Numbered from the stretch's first letter, positions 7,535 to 16,292 are shown. The stretch is 29,921 bases of DNA from Clostridia bacterium (GCA_017467965.1 JAFUJZ010000023.1:1-29921), one strand, 5' to 3'. Translations and numbers: made by a program. The notes: generated by a model from the letters alone, not told the origin.

Positions 7535-10500
7535 TTATTTTACAAAGTCTACTACCCAGTACTTTGTACCATCTGTAGCTATAGCCACACTGATACCTAC
7601 CTTTGTAAAGTCAGCACTTAAGATGTTAACCTTGTGCTTATCGCTCTTCATCCATGCGTCAACAATAACCTGTGCTGTATAGTTGCCCTGTGCAAGGTTT
7701 TCTGCTGCGGCTGTAAACACAACCTTTGCGTCTGTAAGTCTCTTTACAACGTCTGCGCCTGCCTTGTTCTTCTGAGCAAGGTACTTCTGTGTTGCCATGT
7801 CAATGCCGTGTGCTTCACTAACCTTTGCAACAGCTTTATCTAATGTGAGAGCAAGAAGGTTTGCCTTTGTTCTTTCAGCGTTAATAAGCTTGAGTACTTC
7901 TTCTGCAAGCTTATTGTCAACTGTAACCTTCTTCTCTGTCAGCTCTGCGAGCACGGGGCCGTCGGGCTGTGTAGGCTGTGTTGTAGGTTCATTGGAAGGA
8001 TCATTTGTGGGCTCACTCGAGGGCTCATTAGAAGGAGCGTTTGTGGGCTCACTTGAGGGCTCATTGGAAGGAGCGTTTGTAGGTTCACTCGAGGGCTCAT
8101 TAGAAGGAGCGTTTGTAGGTTCACTCGAGGGCTCATTGGAAGGAGCGTTTGTGGGCTCACTCGAAGGCTCATTGGAAGGAGCGTTTGTGGGCTCACTTGA
8201 GGGCTCATTGGAAGGATCATTTGTGGGCTCACTCGAAGGCTCATTTGAAGGAGCGTTTGTGGGCTCACTCGAGGGCTCATTAGAAGGAGCGTTTGTGGCC
8301 TCACTTGAGGGCTCATTGGAAGGAGCGTTTGTAGGTTCACTCGAGGGCTCATTAGAAGGAGCGTTTGTGGGCTCACTTGAGGGCTCATTAGAAGGAGCGT
8401 TTGTAGGCTCACTTGTAGGTGCATCTGTAGGCTCACTTGTAGGAGCGTCTGTAGGTGCATCTGTTTCAGGCTCTGTAGGCTGTTCGGGGTCTGCGGGAGC
8501 GATTTCGTCCCAGATATCCATTGTGGGGATATCGTATCCATCCTCAGCATTAAGTCTGAAAATGAACACATCTACAACCTCTTCTTCGTATGTTCTTACA
8601 ATTACGAATGTATCGATACGGCTTGTAAGCTTAATGTCAGCAAAGCTGCCCTTTGTGTATTCTGTTGTTCTGCCTGTGTAGTTGATAAGGTAATATTCTA
8701 CATCAGAATCGTTATAGAAAGCGTCTTCAATGCCTTCAACTTCAAAACGCTTACTTGTCTTTTCTGTTACCATACCTGCGTAAACGCCTACGTCTTCGTC
8801 AGAGGGGATATCCGCGCCGACAAACGCGTTGTAAAGGTCGTCAGCGTCGTCTGTTGTTCTTGCAACAACCTCGAGCTTGTTAACGTAACCTTTAGCGTTT
8901 TCGCTTACAAGGATAATGTTACCTACTTCAACATCATAGCTTTCATCGGGGTCAACAATATATGTTACAATACTGCCTGCCTTGCGGCCTGTAATCTTTG
9001 TTGTAACCTCGTCGCCGTCTCTTACATCGGAAACCTTTGTAACGATAACTGCGTTGTCTGTATATGTTGCAGAAGCAATACCGTCTGTGATTACAACTGC
9101 TTCGATGTCTTCATTTCTTTCGCCGTAAGCAACGAATACATAGCTATCGCCGTCTGTAAAGAAATCGCTTACTGTGCCTGCTTCTATAGCATCTGTAAGG
9201 TCAGTTTCGGCATCGTCAACACGGAACGCAATTTCCTTGCCTGTGATATCGTAGTTACCGTATGTGCCTCTCTTCTTGCTGTACTCCCTGCTGTTTTCTG
9301 TAGCGTACTTTGTCTGTTCGTAGAACTCTTCATATCCGCCGGGAACATAGATTTCGCTGATTACGCCTGCAGAGGAAACCTTAACTCTTACAAGACCTAC
9401 ATATCCGTCTACATTATAGAGACTGGAAAGACCTGTCTTGTTGAACGTAAGGTAATCATAAACAGTTTTGGGAGTTACGTTCTTATAGATGTTACCTGCA
9501 TGGTCAACATACTTCATCTTGGAAGACTTAAGAGTATAAGTTTCAACCCTGCCTTCTTCTGTGATTGCCTGAACAAGGTATGTTGTCTTACTAAACTTTG
9601 TCTGTGTGTCATAGTTTGTGACAAAGATGTAGTCACCGCCTGCAACACGGCTTGCTACTGTAGAGTAAGCAATCTTGCCCTTATAGTTGAGGTAGAAGGT
9701 GCCGTAATCGCCTGCAGAAAGGTCTTCTGCGAAAGCGGGAGAAAGCTCATAGGGATCTTCATTGATATAATATTCGCCTTCGAGATAATCAACCTCGTCG
9801 ATTACGCCCTTTACAACATCGCTGGAAACATAAACAGTTAAGATGCTTCTGGATGTGTCAAGGCATGTGATCGTATCACCTAAATCGATATCGTAAGCTT
9901 CGATTTCCTTGCCGTCCTTGATAATCTTTATGAGAACGTCGTCATCTTCAAAGTCAAGCTCGATTTCGCCGTTTTCGCCTTCAAAGTAGTAACAGCCGTC
10001 GTCTTCTTCTATATCTGTAACAACAAATTCAACGCCTTCGGATTCATCGAATACATCAACAAAGATGTAATCGTATTCATTATCACGATCGTTGTCCACA
10101 AGTGTCATTACGTCAAATGTGTCAAAGTATTCTGTAATGGAATCACTTACAATTTCGCCGTTTACAACAACTACTGCATAACGGTCAAGTTCAAGCTCGG
10201 TAACGCGCTTGTCTGTAACACGCTTTGTGTAGCTAATAACGTTTTCGTTGCTTTCTTTTTCATAAAAACGTTCTTTTGTTACTTCAACTTCGGTATTTCT
10301 TGCATCGTCAACAGCTATTGCAAAGATAGTGTCTTTTCTTGTGTCTCTGTCTTCGCCTACATAAGCAACAATTGCTCTGCCGAGGTAGTTAGACGCATCT
10401 TCAAAGCTGCCTTCATCAAATTCAATAACATCGCCTTCATCGTAAAGAGTGCGGCTTGCTCTGTTGTTTAAAGTATAAACATCTGTGATTTCAAGCTCAA

Positions 10501-11245
10501 CGTACTTATCACGTGAAGAGAATGTTTCGCCTGTGAGGTATGTGTCGGTAACAATTGCATCTACCTTTTCGATTTCGAGATAATCGCGAAGAAGTGTCTT
10601 GCCGTTGTATGTGTAGGATGTGCCAAAGATACCTGTGCTGTAGCTTGTAGCGTCCATCATTTCAACTTCAAGAGCATTGTAGATAAGCTGTGCCACAAGG
10701 CCACGGGGTGCAGGATTAGCTCCTAAGCCCGAAATACCCTTTGTTACCTTTGCATCGCTTGCTGCACGGATATATCCCTGAGGATATGTGCCCAAATCCT
10801 TTGCTTTGGGTTCGTGACCGATAGCGCATACAACCATTTTTACTATCTGTTCATATGTAACGTATTCAGAGGGGTGGAATGTACCATCGGGGAAACCGTT
10901 GATAATACCGTTTTCAACAGCTATATTAATATAGCCGGATGCCCAGTGAGACGAATCAACGTCAGAGAAAATAGTGTTTCCTTTTCTTACGTTTTCGTCC
11001 ATGCCGAGTGTGCGCACGATAATCGTAGCCGCTTCGGCTCTTGTGATGTTTGATTCGGGGTAGAACTTGCCGTCATCATAACCTTGGATGATACCAAGAC
11101 CCGAAAGAAGTGTGATAGCTTCAGCGTAGCGGTCAGAAGATTTTACGTCTGTAAAACCACCAGTTGCCGCCATACTTGTTACTGCACTTGAAAGAAGCAT
11201 TGCAACAACGAGAAGCAAGCTGAAAAGTCTTTTAAGATTTTTCAT
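7535..11245 (-). CDS. SLH-anchored surface protein with repeat linker and C-terminal CAP domain
   Basis: The product is 1236 residues from the ATG at 11245, which has an AAAGGACGG ribosome binding site. A signal peptide covers residues 1-27 ([16 protein letters not shown]..., cleavage near SMA). Three SLH domains follow at about 30-73, 92-135 and 150-195 ([46 protein letters not shown]). They attach proteins to secondary cell-wall polymer. Residues about 200-920 are an acidic, beta-rich region rich in Val, Thr and Asp that I cannot assign. Residues 945-1088 are twelve 12-residue repeats, [12 protein letters not shown]. Residues about 1108-1236 form a CAP/SCP-PR1 domain ([47 protein letters not shown]) of the bacterial CAP (SCP/PR1-like) type. 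It is likely an abundant surface protein. A strong promoter lies 370 bp upstream, before a truncated SLH peptide gene. Confidence 0.92.
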   Translation of the reverse strand: MKNLKRLFSLLLVVAMLLSSAVTSMAATGGFTDVKSSDRYAEAITLLSGLGIIQGYDDGKFYPESNITRAEAATIIVRTLGMDENVRKGNTIFSDVDSSHWASGYINIAVENGIINGFPDGTFHPSEYVTYEQIVKMVVCAIGHEPKAKDLGTYPQGYIRAASDAKVTKGISGLGANPAPRGLVAQLIYNALEVEMMDATSYSTGIFGTSYTYNGKTLLRDYLEIEKVDAIVTDTYLTGETFSSRDKYVELEITDVYTLNNRASRTLYDEGDVIEFDEGSFEDASNYLGRAIVAYVGEDRDTRKDTIFAIAVDDARNTEVEVTKERFYEKESNENVISYTKRVTDKRVTELELDRYAVVVVNGEIVSDSITEYFDTFDVMTLVDNDRDNEYDYIFVDVFDESEGVEFVVTDIEEDDGCYYFEGENGEIELDFEDDDVLIKIIKDGKEIEAYDIDLGDTITCLDTSRSILTVYVSSDVVKGVIDEVDYLEGEYYINEDPYELSPAFAEDLSAGDYGTFYLNYKGKIAYSTVASRVAGGDYIFVTNYDTQTKFSKTTYLVQAITEEGRVETYTLKSSKMKYVDHAGNIYKNVTPKTVYDYLTFNKTGLSSLYNVDGYVGLVRVKVSSAGVISEIYVPGGYEEFYEQTKYATENSREYSKKRGTYGNYDITGKEIAFRVDDAETDLTDAIEAGTVSDFFTDGDSYVFVAYGERNEDIEAVVITDGIASATYTDNAVIVTKVSDVRDGDEVTTKITGRKAGSIVTYIVDPDESYDVEVGNIILVSENAKGYVNKLEVVARTTDDADDLYNAFVGADIPSDEDVGVYAGMVTEKTSKRFEVEGIEDAFYNDSDVEYYLINYTGRTTEYTKGSFADIKLTSRIDTFVIVRTYEEEVVDVFIFRLNAEDGYDIPTMDIWDEIAPADPEQPTEPETDAPTDAPTSEPTDAPTSEPTNAPSNEPSSEPTNAPSNEPSSEPTNAPSNEPSSEATNAPSNEPSSEPTNAPSNEPSSEPTNDPSNEPSSEPTNAPSNEPSSEPTNAPSNEPSSEPTNAPSNEPSSEPTNAPSNEPSSEPTNAPSNEPSSEPTNDPSNEPTTQPTQPDGPVLAELTEKKVTVDNKLAEEVLKLINAERTKANLLALTLDKAVAKVSEAHGIDMATQKYLAQKNKAGADVVKRLTDAKVVFTAAAENLAQGNYTAQVIVDAWMKSDKHKVNILSADFTKVGISVAIATDGTKYWVVDFVK
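7982..8413 (-). repeat. Twelve tandem 36-bp repeats coding the Ser/Pro/Glu/Asn linker
   Basis: Exactly twelve in-frame 36-bp units encode [12 protein letters not shown] with few changes: A to D in units 6 and 12, P to A in unit 4, and a final T in unit 12. The units are nearly identical at DNA level. This forms a long disordered linker between the surface region and the CAP domain and is prone to unit gain or loss by slippage. Confidence 0.95.
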
Positions 11246-11276
11246 AGTTTTTTCCGTCCTTTCTTTTTGATAGATA

Positions 11277-11338
11277 AACCCGAACCGAACGAAAGCGCTC
11301 CTCCGTAGCATATGCTACCGCTGTGCCTTTTCCGGTTT
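11277..11338. repeat. GTTCG-rich palindromic element in the SLH gene leader
   Basis: This element lies 32-93 bases upstream of the SLH gene start and is GC-rich. It holds a perfect 14-bp palindrome at 11305-11318 (GTAGCATATGCTAC), flanked by CCGAACCGAACGAAAGCGC on the left and CGCTGTGCC on the right. If transcribed it would form hairpins in the mRNA leader between the truncated SLH peptide and the full SLH gene. It resembles the elements at 1551-1666 and 16132-16258 in sequence style. Confidence 0.55.
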
Positions 11339-11375
11339 AATCTTTTGTTAAATAGGGTGTTCCTCTTACTTAATA

Positions 11376-11546
11376 TCAGCCGTAACCCCACATAATGCTG
11401 AGGTCATAAAGAAGCTCAACTATAGGTGCCAGGTCGCTGTCTTCGGGCACATCTCTATACAACTGACGTGCAGAAGCAATTATGCCTGATGAAAACATTG
11501 TGCCTACAATCATTGTAACAGCAAATAACTTTTTAATATTTTTCAT
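11376..11546 (-). CDS. 56-residue secreted peptide, apparently a truncated SLH protein
   Basis: The ATG at 11546 is preceded by AAAGGAAGAG. The product has a signal peptide (MKNIKKLFAVTMIVGTMF, ending near IASA) very like that of the downstream SLH protein. Then comes the first half of an SLH repeat (LYRDVPEDSDLAPIVELLYD, then LSIMWGYG), which ends at TGA exactly where GYGDG would continue. It could be the remnant of a duplicated SLH gene, or a genuine small exported peptide or leader ORF. It sits under a perfect consensus promoter (11618-11646), about 130 bases before the full-length gene, so both are probably on one transcript. Confidence 0.7.
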   Translation of the reverse strand: MKNIKKLFAVTMIVGTMFSSGIIASARQLYRDVPEDSDLAPIVELLYDLSIMWGYG

Positions 11547-11617
11547 AGCTGCTCTTCCTTTCCTGTAGTGATATTTTTAAGTTTTAAAAAGAGGAAACTC
11601 TCCCTCATCTCACCATT

Positions 11618-11646
11618 ATTATACTGTTTCAACAATTTTTTGTCAA
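11618..11646 (-). promoter_or_regulatory. Perfect consensus sigma-A promoter upstream of the SLH genes
   Basis: On the minus strand TTGACA (11646..11641) and TATAAT (11623..11618) are separated by exactly 17 bp. The leader to the small SLH peptide is about 65 bases. A perfect consensus is rare and implies very high expression, as expected for a surface-layer protein. Confidence 0.92.
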
Positions 11647-11720
11647 TTACACGACCATTAAGGTTATATTTCGGTATTATTACAATTGTGAACATTCTGT
11701 GAAAAATAGTCCAGACCGCA

Positions 11721-11761
11721 AAAAGGGGTGTAAAAAACAATGAGTTTTTTACACCCCTTTT
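11721..11761. terminator. Strong terminator after the vWA-like gene
   Basis: A perfect 18-bp stem (11721-11738 with 11744-11761, core GGGGTGT/ACACCCC) has an AATGA loop. On the minus strand it is followed by TTTTTGCGG. It begins 3 bases after the stop codon of the gene at 11764 and separates it from the SLH promoter. Confidence 0.9.
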
Positions 11762-11763
11762 CC

Positions 11764-12300
11764 TTATCTCAAGCTTGTTATATAATCATTAATCTCTCTG
11801 AACATTCTCTGAGTATCCTTCATATTACCGCCCTTTTGAATATCAAAAGCAGTATTGCCGTCAGAGTAGAAAACAAAGTCCCACTTATATACATATTTCT
11901 GTATTTTTATCATTTCGTCTACAACAGTGTACTCATACTCCACGCTTGCGTTGTCGCTTTCGCCGATTGCAATAACGCACACTTGACAGGGACGTTCATG
12001 CTCTTCGGTTTCGCTAAGTGCTTCACCCACCATTGTCATGGCATGACCGAGTGCATCGTAAAGTGCACTGCCTCCCTTTGGCACATACGTAAGATTGGTG
12101 TACTTTCGCATGTTCTTAATGCTTTTGCACACGGCGGACGCTTTCACATTTTCGTTAAAAAACACGAGCGTATATGTGGATTCGTCCTTGACCTTTTTCT
12201 GTTTTTCAACAATAGAGTTGATACCCTCTATCATCGCCTCGGGGTTCATCCCCTCGCTTTTTCCTATTACAAACACAAATTCCTTGCGACTATCTTTCAT
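11764..12300 (-). CDS. Small von Willebrand factor A-like protein
   Basis: This 178-residue cytoplasmic protein has no signal peptide or membrane helix. The order of blocks fits a vWA/Rossmann domain: an N-terminal strand EFVFVIGKSEGM, then FNENV, then GGSALYDALGHAM, then CQVCVIAIGESDNAS, then WDFVFYSDG. In a standard metal-binding MIDAS the first block is DxSxS. Here the Asp is replaced by Gly (GKSEGM), so metal binding may be lost or altered. The GGSALYDA block keeps the usual Thr/Ser region. The ATG at 12300 follows AGAAAGGAAATCATA. It lies 22 bases after the murJ-like gene, so they form an operon. A scaffold or binding role is likely; the partner is unknown. Confidence 0.72.
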   Translation of the reverse strand: MKDSRKEFVFVIGKSEGMNPEAMIEGINSIVEKQKKVKDESTYTLVFFNENVKASAVCKSIKNMRKYTNLTYVPKGGSALYDALGHAMTMVGEALSETEEHERPCQVCVIAIGESDNASVEYEYTVVDEMIKIQKYVYKWDFVFYSDGNTAFDIQKGGNMKDTQRMFREINDYITSLR

Positions 12301-12322
12301 TATGATTTCCTTTCTGAAATGG

Positions 12323-13834
12323 TTACTGTGATTTTGCAGTTTTCGACAAAGGTGTTGTAAACAAATCCTTCAAAACCCCTGTGATAAGCATAATGAGCCC
12401 ATACACCACAAGTGCTGCCCCAAAAGGCACTATAAACCCAAACATGCTACTGCGGATTGACTGAGGTAACAGTGCATTTGTCAACACAATTGCACCCACT
12501 GCACCCACTGCCGAAACTATGATTTTGACAACTGTCACACCAAGCTCTTTTGTAAGGTATTTACCGATAACGCCCTTGAGCTTTATTGCAATAAACACCG
12601 CGTAAAGGGTAAGGAGCACGGTTGTGGTTATTGCCGCAAAGTTTGCGCCGAGACCCTTTATGGGAAGCATGTCCACACAAAGCTTTAACACAACCACCAC
12701 GATTGCACCGATAACAGTTACCTTGTATTTACCGGCAAGGTAAAAGAGCTTGTTTAAAATATTTTGTGCCAGATAGCCAAAAATACCAAAGGAGTAGATA
12801 ACAAATGCCTGCGCCACCTTGTGAGTAGACTCACTGGTAAATGCACCGCGTTCATATATAATACGGATGATATCCTCGCCAAAGAATACTACCGCCACCA
12901 GATAGAACACAAAAATCGACATCATGAGCTTTATAATATACCTCAAAAGCTCACGCACATAGTCCATTTCACCGTGTTCAAAATTCTGACTGATAGCAGG
13001 GAAAACAACACTGCTCATCGCTACAACAAATATGCCCGAAAACGTGATGAAGAGATTGCTTGCATAGCTTAGGGTTGACGCCATACCTGCATCAAAGCTT
13101 GCAAAAACCTTGTCAATCATAAAGCACAGCTGAAACATCAGCCCCGAAAGGAAGATAAAGGCGGTTTCCTTGGTGTTGTCAAGACCGCTGCCCTTTCGTA
13201 TGGATGCAGAGGATGCAAAAAAGCTGTATCCCTTGCGGTAAAAATCAGGCATAAGCATAACTATATGCAAAAACCAACCAAGAGTTGTAATCATACTGAT
13301 AGTTACAATATCTCTCACGCCTAAGAAAAGTGCACAGATTACAATCACGTTATAGGGTAGGCTCATAATAGACGGCGTAAAAAATACGCGTCTGTTCTGG
13401 AGCAGTCCGCTCATCATATATGCCACCGAAATAAAAAGAAAGCTCGGAAGCATAATATACATAATCGTCAATGCAGTGTCTGCCTCGGCACCTGTAAGTC
13501 CCGGCAACAAAAGCCCCACCAAGGGCTTTGCAAACACATACAAAACTGCTGTAACCGCCATTATAATAACAGATATCTGTCTTATAAAATGTGCGGCATA
13601 GCATTTTTGCCCGTTGCCCTGAGAATATATGGGTTTATTAACATTTTTGATGATAAGTGTTGAAAGGGCACTGCCTACTGCCGTAAAAATCAGACTGGCA
13701 ACACCGAAAACAGAAAGATAAATATCTGCTGCCATGTCCGTGCCAAAGCTTGATGCAAAAACAGCATCGCGTAAAAATCCACCTGCTTTAGCCAGGAGTA
13801 TCCCCATAACAACTAAAATATATGCGTTTGCCAC
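12323..13834 (-). CDS. murJ: MurJ/MviN-family lipid II flippase
   Basis: This approximately 503-residue polytopic MOP-superfamily protein has about 14 membrane helices. The N-terminal family block ILLAKAGGFLRDAVFASSFG keeps the conserved RDxxxAxxFG motif, and GVASLIFTAVGSALSTLII follows. The family moves lipid-linked peptidoglycan precursor (or related lipid-linked glycans) across the cytoplasmic membrane. Three in-frame starts compete: GTG at 13843, ATG at 13840 and GTG at 13834. The AGGAG at 13847..13843 is too close to the first two and lies 8 bases before the third, so I choose 13834. A good promoter overlaps the end of the upstream gene. It may be the housekeeping MurJ or a paralogue for another polymer; the window does not decide. 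Confidence 0.88.
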   Translation of the reverse strand: MANAYILVVMGILLAKAGGFLRDAVFASSFGTDMAADIYLSVFGVASLIFTAVGSALSTLIIKNVNKPIYSQGNGQKCYAAHFIRQISVIIMAVTAVLYVFAKPLVGLLLPGLTGAEADTALTIMYIMLPSFLFISVAYMMSGLLQNRRVFFTPSIMSLPYNVIVICALFLGVRDIVTISMITTLGWFLHIVMLMPDFYRKGYSFFASSASIRKGSGLDNTKETAFIFLSGLMFQLCFMIDKVFASFDAGMASTLSYASNLFITFSGIFVVAMSSVVFPAISQNFEHGEMDYVRELLRYIIKLMMSIFVFYLVAVVFFGEDIIRIIYERGAFTSESTHKVAQAFVIYSFGIFGYLAQNILNKLFYLAGKYKVTVIGAIVVVVLKLCVDMLPIKGLGANFAAITTTVLLTLYAVFIAIKLKGVIGKYLTKELGVTVVKIIVSAVGAVGAIVLTNALLPQSIRSSMFGFIVPFGAALVVYGLIMLITGVLKDLFTTPLSKTAKSQ

Positions 13835-13877
13835 CTGCATCACTCCTATGGCAAAATTCTATATGTCTAACAGATAT

Positions 13878-13906
13878 ATTTTATACCACAAATCACATCA
13901 CGTCAA
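13878..13906 (-). promoter_or_regulatory. Sigma-A-type promoter of the murJ-vWA operon
   Basis: On the minus strand TTGACG (13906..13901) and TAAAAT (13883..13878) are 17 bp apart. The -35 box overlaps the stop codon of the upstream gene, so this promoter starts the murJ operon independently. Confidence 0.78.
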
Positions 13907-14577
13907 TAAAAAGTGAAAAGCACGGGGCACTTTTTTCTGTAGGATGAAAGCTCATACTTAACATTTTCGCCCTTTTTCACAAAATGTACAAGCGTTCCCA
14001 TGCTTATATCAAAGGGAAAAAGGTCGGTTTTGAAAGAAATAGTATTCCTCGTCAAGGTAAGAGGCGATTTTTCGCCGTTTTCACAAAGGTTAATCCTCGG
14101 CACCTTAAAAACAGGGGACAAGCTTTCTCCGTTTTGCGTCACAACCATATCAGGCAGAGTTTTGAGCTTTTTTACATAGCGGATTGTAATTCCGCCTCTC
14201 ACCTCACTTTCACGGCACACCCCTACAACCGAAATCATCTTTGCATACTTTGAGCAAATTGCAATCACCTTTTCGTCCGCGGAAAACACGGCTATGCTCC
14301 CCAGAGGAAGAGTGAGTTTAAAAAACTGTGCTACGTAGGTTATCATGCTATCAAGATACTCACACAAAAAGTCATAATCGTACTCGTCAACTATCTTTAT
14401 ATAATTGCCGATCACACTGTCATTTTCAAACTCCTGTCCAAAGTACACATCCTTTATATCGCTTTTTAAAAACCTTTTCTTTGCCCGAGAGGTATTTGTT
14501 ATATAAATCATGTTGTCCTCGATTTCATATGAGGGCTGAAAAAACTTTTTCTTTTTTGCCTTTTTTGCTAAATACAT
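13903..14577 (-). CDS. Hypothetical protein, 224 residues
   Basis: I do not recognise this protein. It starts with a very basic stretch (MYLAKKAKKKKFFQPSYEIE) and has no signal peptide or clear membrane helix. It appears to be mixed alpha/beta and probably cytoplasmic. A central block (SIAVFSADEKVIAICSKYAKM) and a C-terminal block (LFPFDISMGTLVHFVKKGEN) look like conserved folds but match no family I can name. The ATG at 14577 is chosen over an upstream extension to 14652, because ACAGGTGATGAT precedes it at good spacing and the extension lies in the terminator of the upstream lipase-like gene. The stop overlaps the -35 box of the murJ promoter. Confidence 0.7.
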   Translation of the reverse strand: MYLAKKAKKKKFFQPSYEIEDNMIYITNTSRAKKRFLKSDIKDVYFGQEFENDSVIGNYIKIVDEYDYDFLCEYLDSMITYVAQFFKLTLPLGSIAVFSADEKVIAICSKYAKMISVVGVCRESEVRGGITIRYVKKLKTLPDMVVTQNGESLSPVFKVPRINLCENGEKSPLTLTRNTISFKTDLFPFDISMGTLVHFVKKGENVKYELSSYRKKCPVLFTFY

Positions 14578-14615
14578 ATCATCACCTGTAATATGATTAT
14601 TAAATAGGGCAAACA

Positions 14616-14643
14616 AAAAGAACATCTTAAAAGATGTTCTTTT
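14616..14643 (-). terminator. Terminator of the membrane lipase-like gene
   Basis: A 13-bp inverted repeat (AAAAGAACATCTT/AAGATGTTCTTTT) is followed on the minus strand by TTTTTGTTT, directly after the stop codon at 14649. Confidence 0.88.
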
Positions 14644-14648
14644 CTCAA

Positions 14649-15971
14649 TCAAAATCCTCTTTTTTTCAAATCGTGAACAAGTTGAACATAAAATTCTCTC
14701 ACATCGAAGCCTTCAATGTTTTCGCGGTTAAGGTCAATCATATCGCCGTGAGATATGCCTCTTTTGCCTGTATTCTTAAGGCAAGTATATATCTCTCCCC
14801 ACTCAAAGGATTTTTCCGATACAAGACCGTCGTTTTCACCGTCAAAAAACTTTACTATATGATACGAAAAATTAAGCGGAAATTTTCCTCCGCTTGCCTT
14901 TTCAAGCACCGAACCCACACTTTGGCAATAAATATCTTTCGGCAAAGGAAGAGATTTATTCATTTTTTCGCATGCAGTGAAGGTAAGGTCGTTTACCGCT
15001 GCCAGAAAGTCCGGCGAGGTATCACCCAGCTTTTTTGCCGCAGCGTTATAGGCATCTGCTATTTTGAGCTTTGTTTCTTGGGGAATTTTTTCCAAAATAC
15101 TGTCAGCAAATTCGCACCCTCTGTGCGGTGTATTGATAGTTGTCAGCGATGCCACAAACTCGGCTGCGCCGCATTCTGCTATTGCATAGCGACAATCCAA
15201 TCCGCCTTTTGAATGTGCGATTATGTTTACTTTTCCACCGTGATCTTTGGCTATTTTCTTAATTCTTTCGCTAAGCTCCTTTGCACTGTCTGCAACAGAC
15301 AATGCCGACTGATGCTCTCCATAAAAAAGTGTTGCACCGTTTCTTTTAAGCTCGTAGGGTATTCTGCCCCAATAGTTAAGATATTTATAATCTCTGAAAA
15401 ACACACCATGAACCAAAAGGATAGGGTATTTTGTTTTGCAAAGTTCATCTTGCTTACGTGCTCTGTTTTCCAAATCCTTTTTTGTTTCGTCATAGATTTC
15501 TTTTTCGGTTACCTTTATAATGGTGCGCAATGCGAAAAGGTTTGCAACAGGAATCATCCCGCACAAAAGTCCTATTGCACGATGCTTTATTCCAAGCTGA
15601 ACTGATGTACAATATACGCTTATAATGCCGTTCCAAAAAAGTATAAAATGAGCTATGGTGCACCACAGTGCACTCCACAAAAACTGTTTTAAGTCCCAAG
15701 GTATAATAGCTAAATATACACCATGCCACACAATTGACACCATGATAGCCGTGACAAAAATAATGAGACATTCTTTTCCGTGATTTGTGATTTTAAAAAG
15801 CCACCTCTTTACGGTCAAATCCGTAAATCCTGTAAAAAAGTTTACAACCACAAAAGCTGCAATAGCCCACACTAATACGCCGGGATTATTTAATACGATA
15901 AAATAACTGTTAGCCGCAAAGGCAAACAATATTAAAAACAATATTCTGAATATGTATTTATACCTGCTCAT
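14649..15971 (-). CDS. Membrane-anchored alpha/beta-hydrolase (lipase/esterase-like)
   Basis: The product is 440 residues. The ATG at 15971 has a strong ribosome binding site (AGGAGGGCAAAGG); longer readings run through the tRNA gene and are not real. Residues 1-150 hold about four to five membrane helices. A charged linker follows at about 155-180, then an alpha/beta-hydrolase at about 180-440. It starts with the oxyanion-hole motif YPILLVHGVFF (His188-Gly189). The nucleophile is Ser254 in IIAHSKGGLD, a variant GxSxG with Ala first. Likely acid and base are Asp378 or Asp381 (FFDGENDGLVS) and His408 (GISHGDMID). This resembles the triacylglycerol lipase/esterase group, but anchoring to a multi-helix domain is unusual. 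It sits just downstream of the tRNA-Pro terminator with no obvious promoter of its own. Confidence 0.82.
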   Translation of the reverse strand: MSRYKYIFRILFLILFAFAANSYFIVLNNPGVLVWAIAAFVVVNFFTGFTDLTVKRWLFKITNHGKECLIIFVTAIMVSIVWHGVYLAIIPWDLKQFLWSALWCTIAHFILFWNGIISVYCTSVQLGIKHRAIGLLCGMIPVANLFALRTIIKVTEKEIYDETKKDLENRARKQDELCKTKYPILLVHGVFFRDYKYLNYWGRIPYELKRNGATLFYGEHQSALSVADSAKELSERIKKIAKDHGGKVNIIAHSKGGLDCRYAIAECGAAEFVASLTTINTPHRGCEFADSILEKIPQETKLKIADAYNAAAKKLGDTSPDFLAAVNDLTFTACEKMNKSLPLPKDIYCQSVGSVLEKASGGKFPLNFSYHIVKFFDGENDGLVSEKSFEWGEIYTCLKNTGKRGISHGDMIDLNRENIEGFDVREFYVQLVHDLKKRGF

Positions 15972-15995
15972 CCTTTGCCCTCCTACCGTATATTT

Positions 15996-16036
15996 AAAAA
16001 GCAACACCATTCCGTTAAGAACAGTGTCGCTTTTTT
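15996..16036. terminator. Terminator after tRNA-Pro
   Basis: The arms AAAAAGCAACAC and GTGTCGCTTTTT pair with one G-U position. On the minus strand the hairpin follows the tRNA CCA end and is followed by TTTTT. It lies between the tRNA and the lipase-like gene, so expression of the latter may depend on read-through or on a weak promoter here. Confidence 0.75.
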
Positions 16037-16112
16037 TGGTCGAGGTGACAGGACTCGAACCTGCGGCGTCTTGCTCCCAAAGCAAGCGCGCTACCAACTG
16101 CGCCACACCTCG
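16037..16112 (-). tRNA. tRNA-Pro (anticodon TGG)
   Basis: A full cloverleaf can be drawn on the minus strand. The acceptor stem is CGAGGTG/CACCTCG, and the D-arm is GCGCAGTTGGTAGCGC. The anticodon arm CTTGC-TTTGGGA-GCAAG has TGG at the anticodon, and the T-arm is GCAGG-TTCGAGT-CCTGT. The discriminator is A and CCA is encoded. A terminator follows. Its own upstream flank is an AT-rich 20 bp next to a palindromic insert. The apparent promoter is farther upstream, in front of a broken copy of the tRNA 5' end. Confidence 0.97.
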
Positions 16113-16131
16113 AAATATTAACTTGTATTTT

Positions 16132-16258
16132 GGTAGCGCGCTACGCACGCTTCCGTTTGCGGTGCCCGACATCAACTGCCCTTCGGTTGTTGCTTGTCGA
16201 CCGCGGCACAACCCTGCACCCTCGCTCAATCGTCCGCCGGACGCGCTCGGGTTCGGTT
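16132..16258. repeat. Structured GC-rich insert between a broken and an intact copy of tRNA-Pro
   Basis: About 127 bp of GC-rich sequence lie between the tRNA-Pro 5' fragment and the intact tRNA gene. It begins with a perfect 12-bp palindrome (GTAGCGCGCTAC, 16133-16144). It contains a long foldback around 16163-16208 (GTGCC-CGAC...CAAC paired with GTTG...GTCG...GGCAC) and a CGTCC-GCC-GGACG hairpin near 16231-16243. It ends with GCTCGGGTTCGGTT against the broken tRNA. No protein frame of note is present. It looks like a REP/MITE-like element or a structured RNA. Confidence 0.65.
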
Positions 16259-16277
16259 CCAACTGCGCCACACCTCG
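16259..16277 (-). pseudogene. Broken 5' copy of tRNA-Pro
   Basis: Nineteen bases, CGAGGTGTGGCGCAGTTGG, are identical to the first 19 bases of the intact tRNA-Pro (16112..16094). The AT-rich flank just upstream (AGGTAATATAT) also resembles that of the intact gene (AGTTAATATTT). After GTTGG the sequence changes abruptly into the GC-rich insert. Confidence 0.85.
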
Positions 16278-16292
16278 ATATATTACCTATAA

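Noticed and set aside
7982..8413. Possible CRISPR array because of regular 36-bp repeats
   Set aside because: Repeats are directly adjacent without spacers, stay in frame and encode a Pro/Ser-rich linker; no cas genes are present.
7797..8681. Long plus-strand frame of 294 codons rich in GSLEGAFV repeats
   Set aside because: It is the antisense of the 36-bp repeats in the SLH/CAP gene; it has no ribosome binding site or domain and the sense frame is clearly real.
11543..11740. Minus-strand frame of 65 codons upstream of the small SLH peptide
   Set aside because: It covers the perfect promoter and terminator region, lacks a good ribosome binding site and resembles no protein.
14649..16271. 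Extended N-terminus of the lipase-like protein reaching 16271
   Set aside because: The extension runs through the tRNA-Pro gene and its terminator; a strong ribosome binding site marks the start at 15971.
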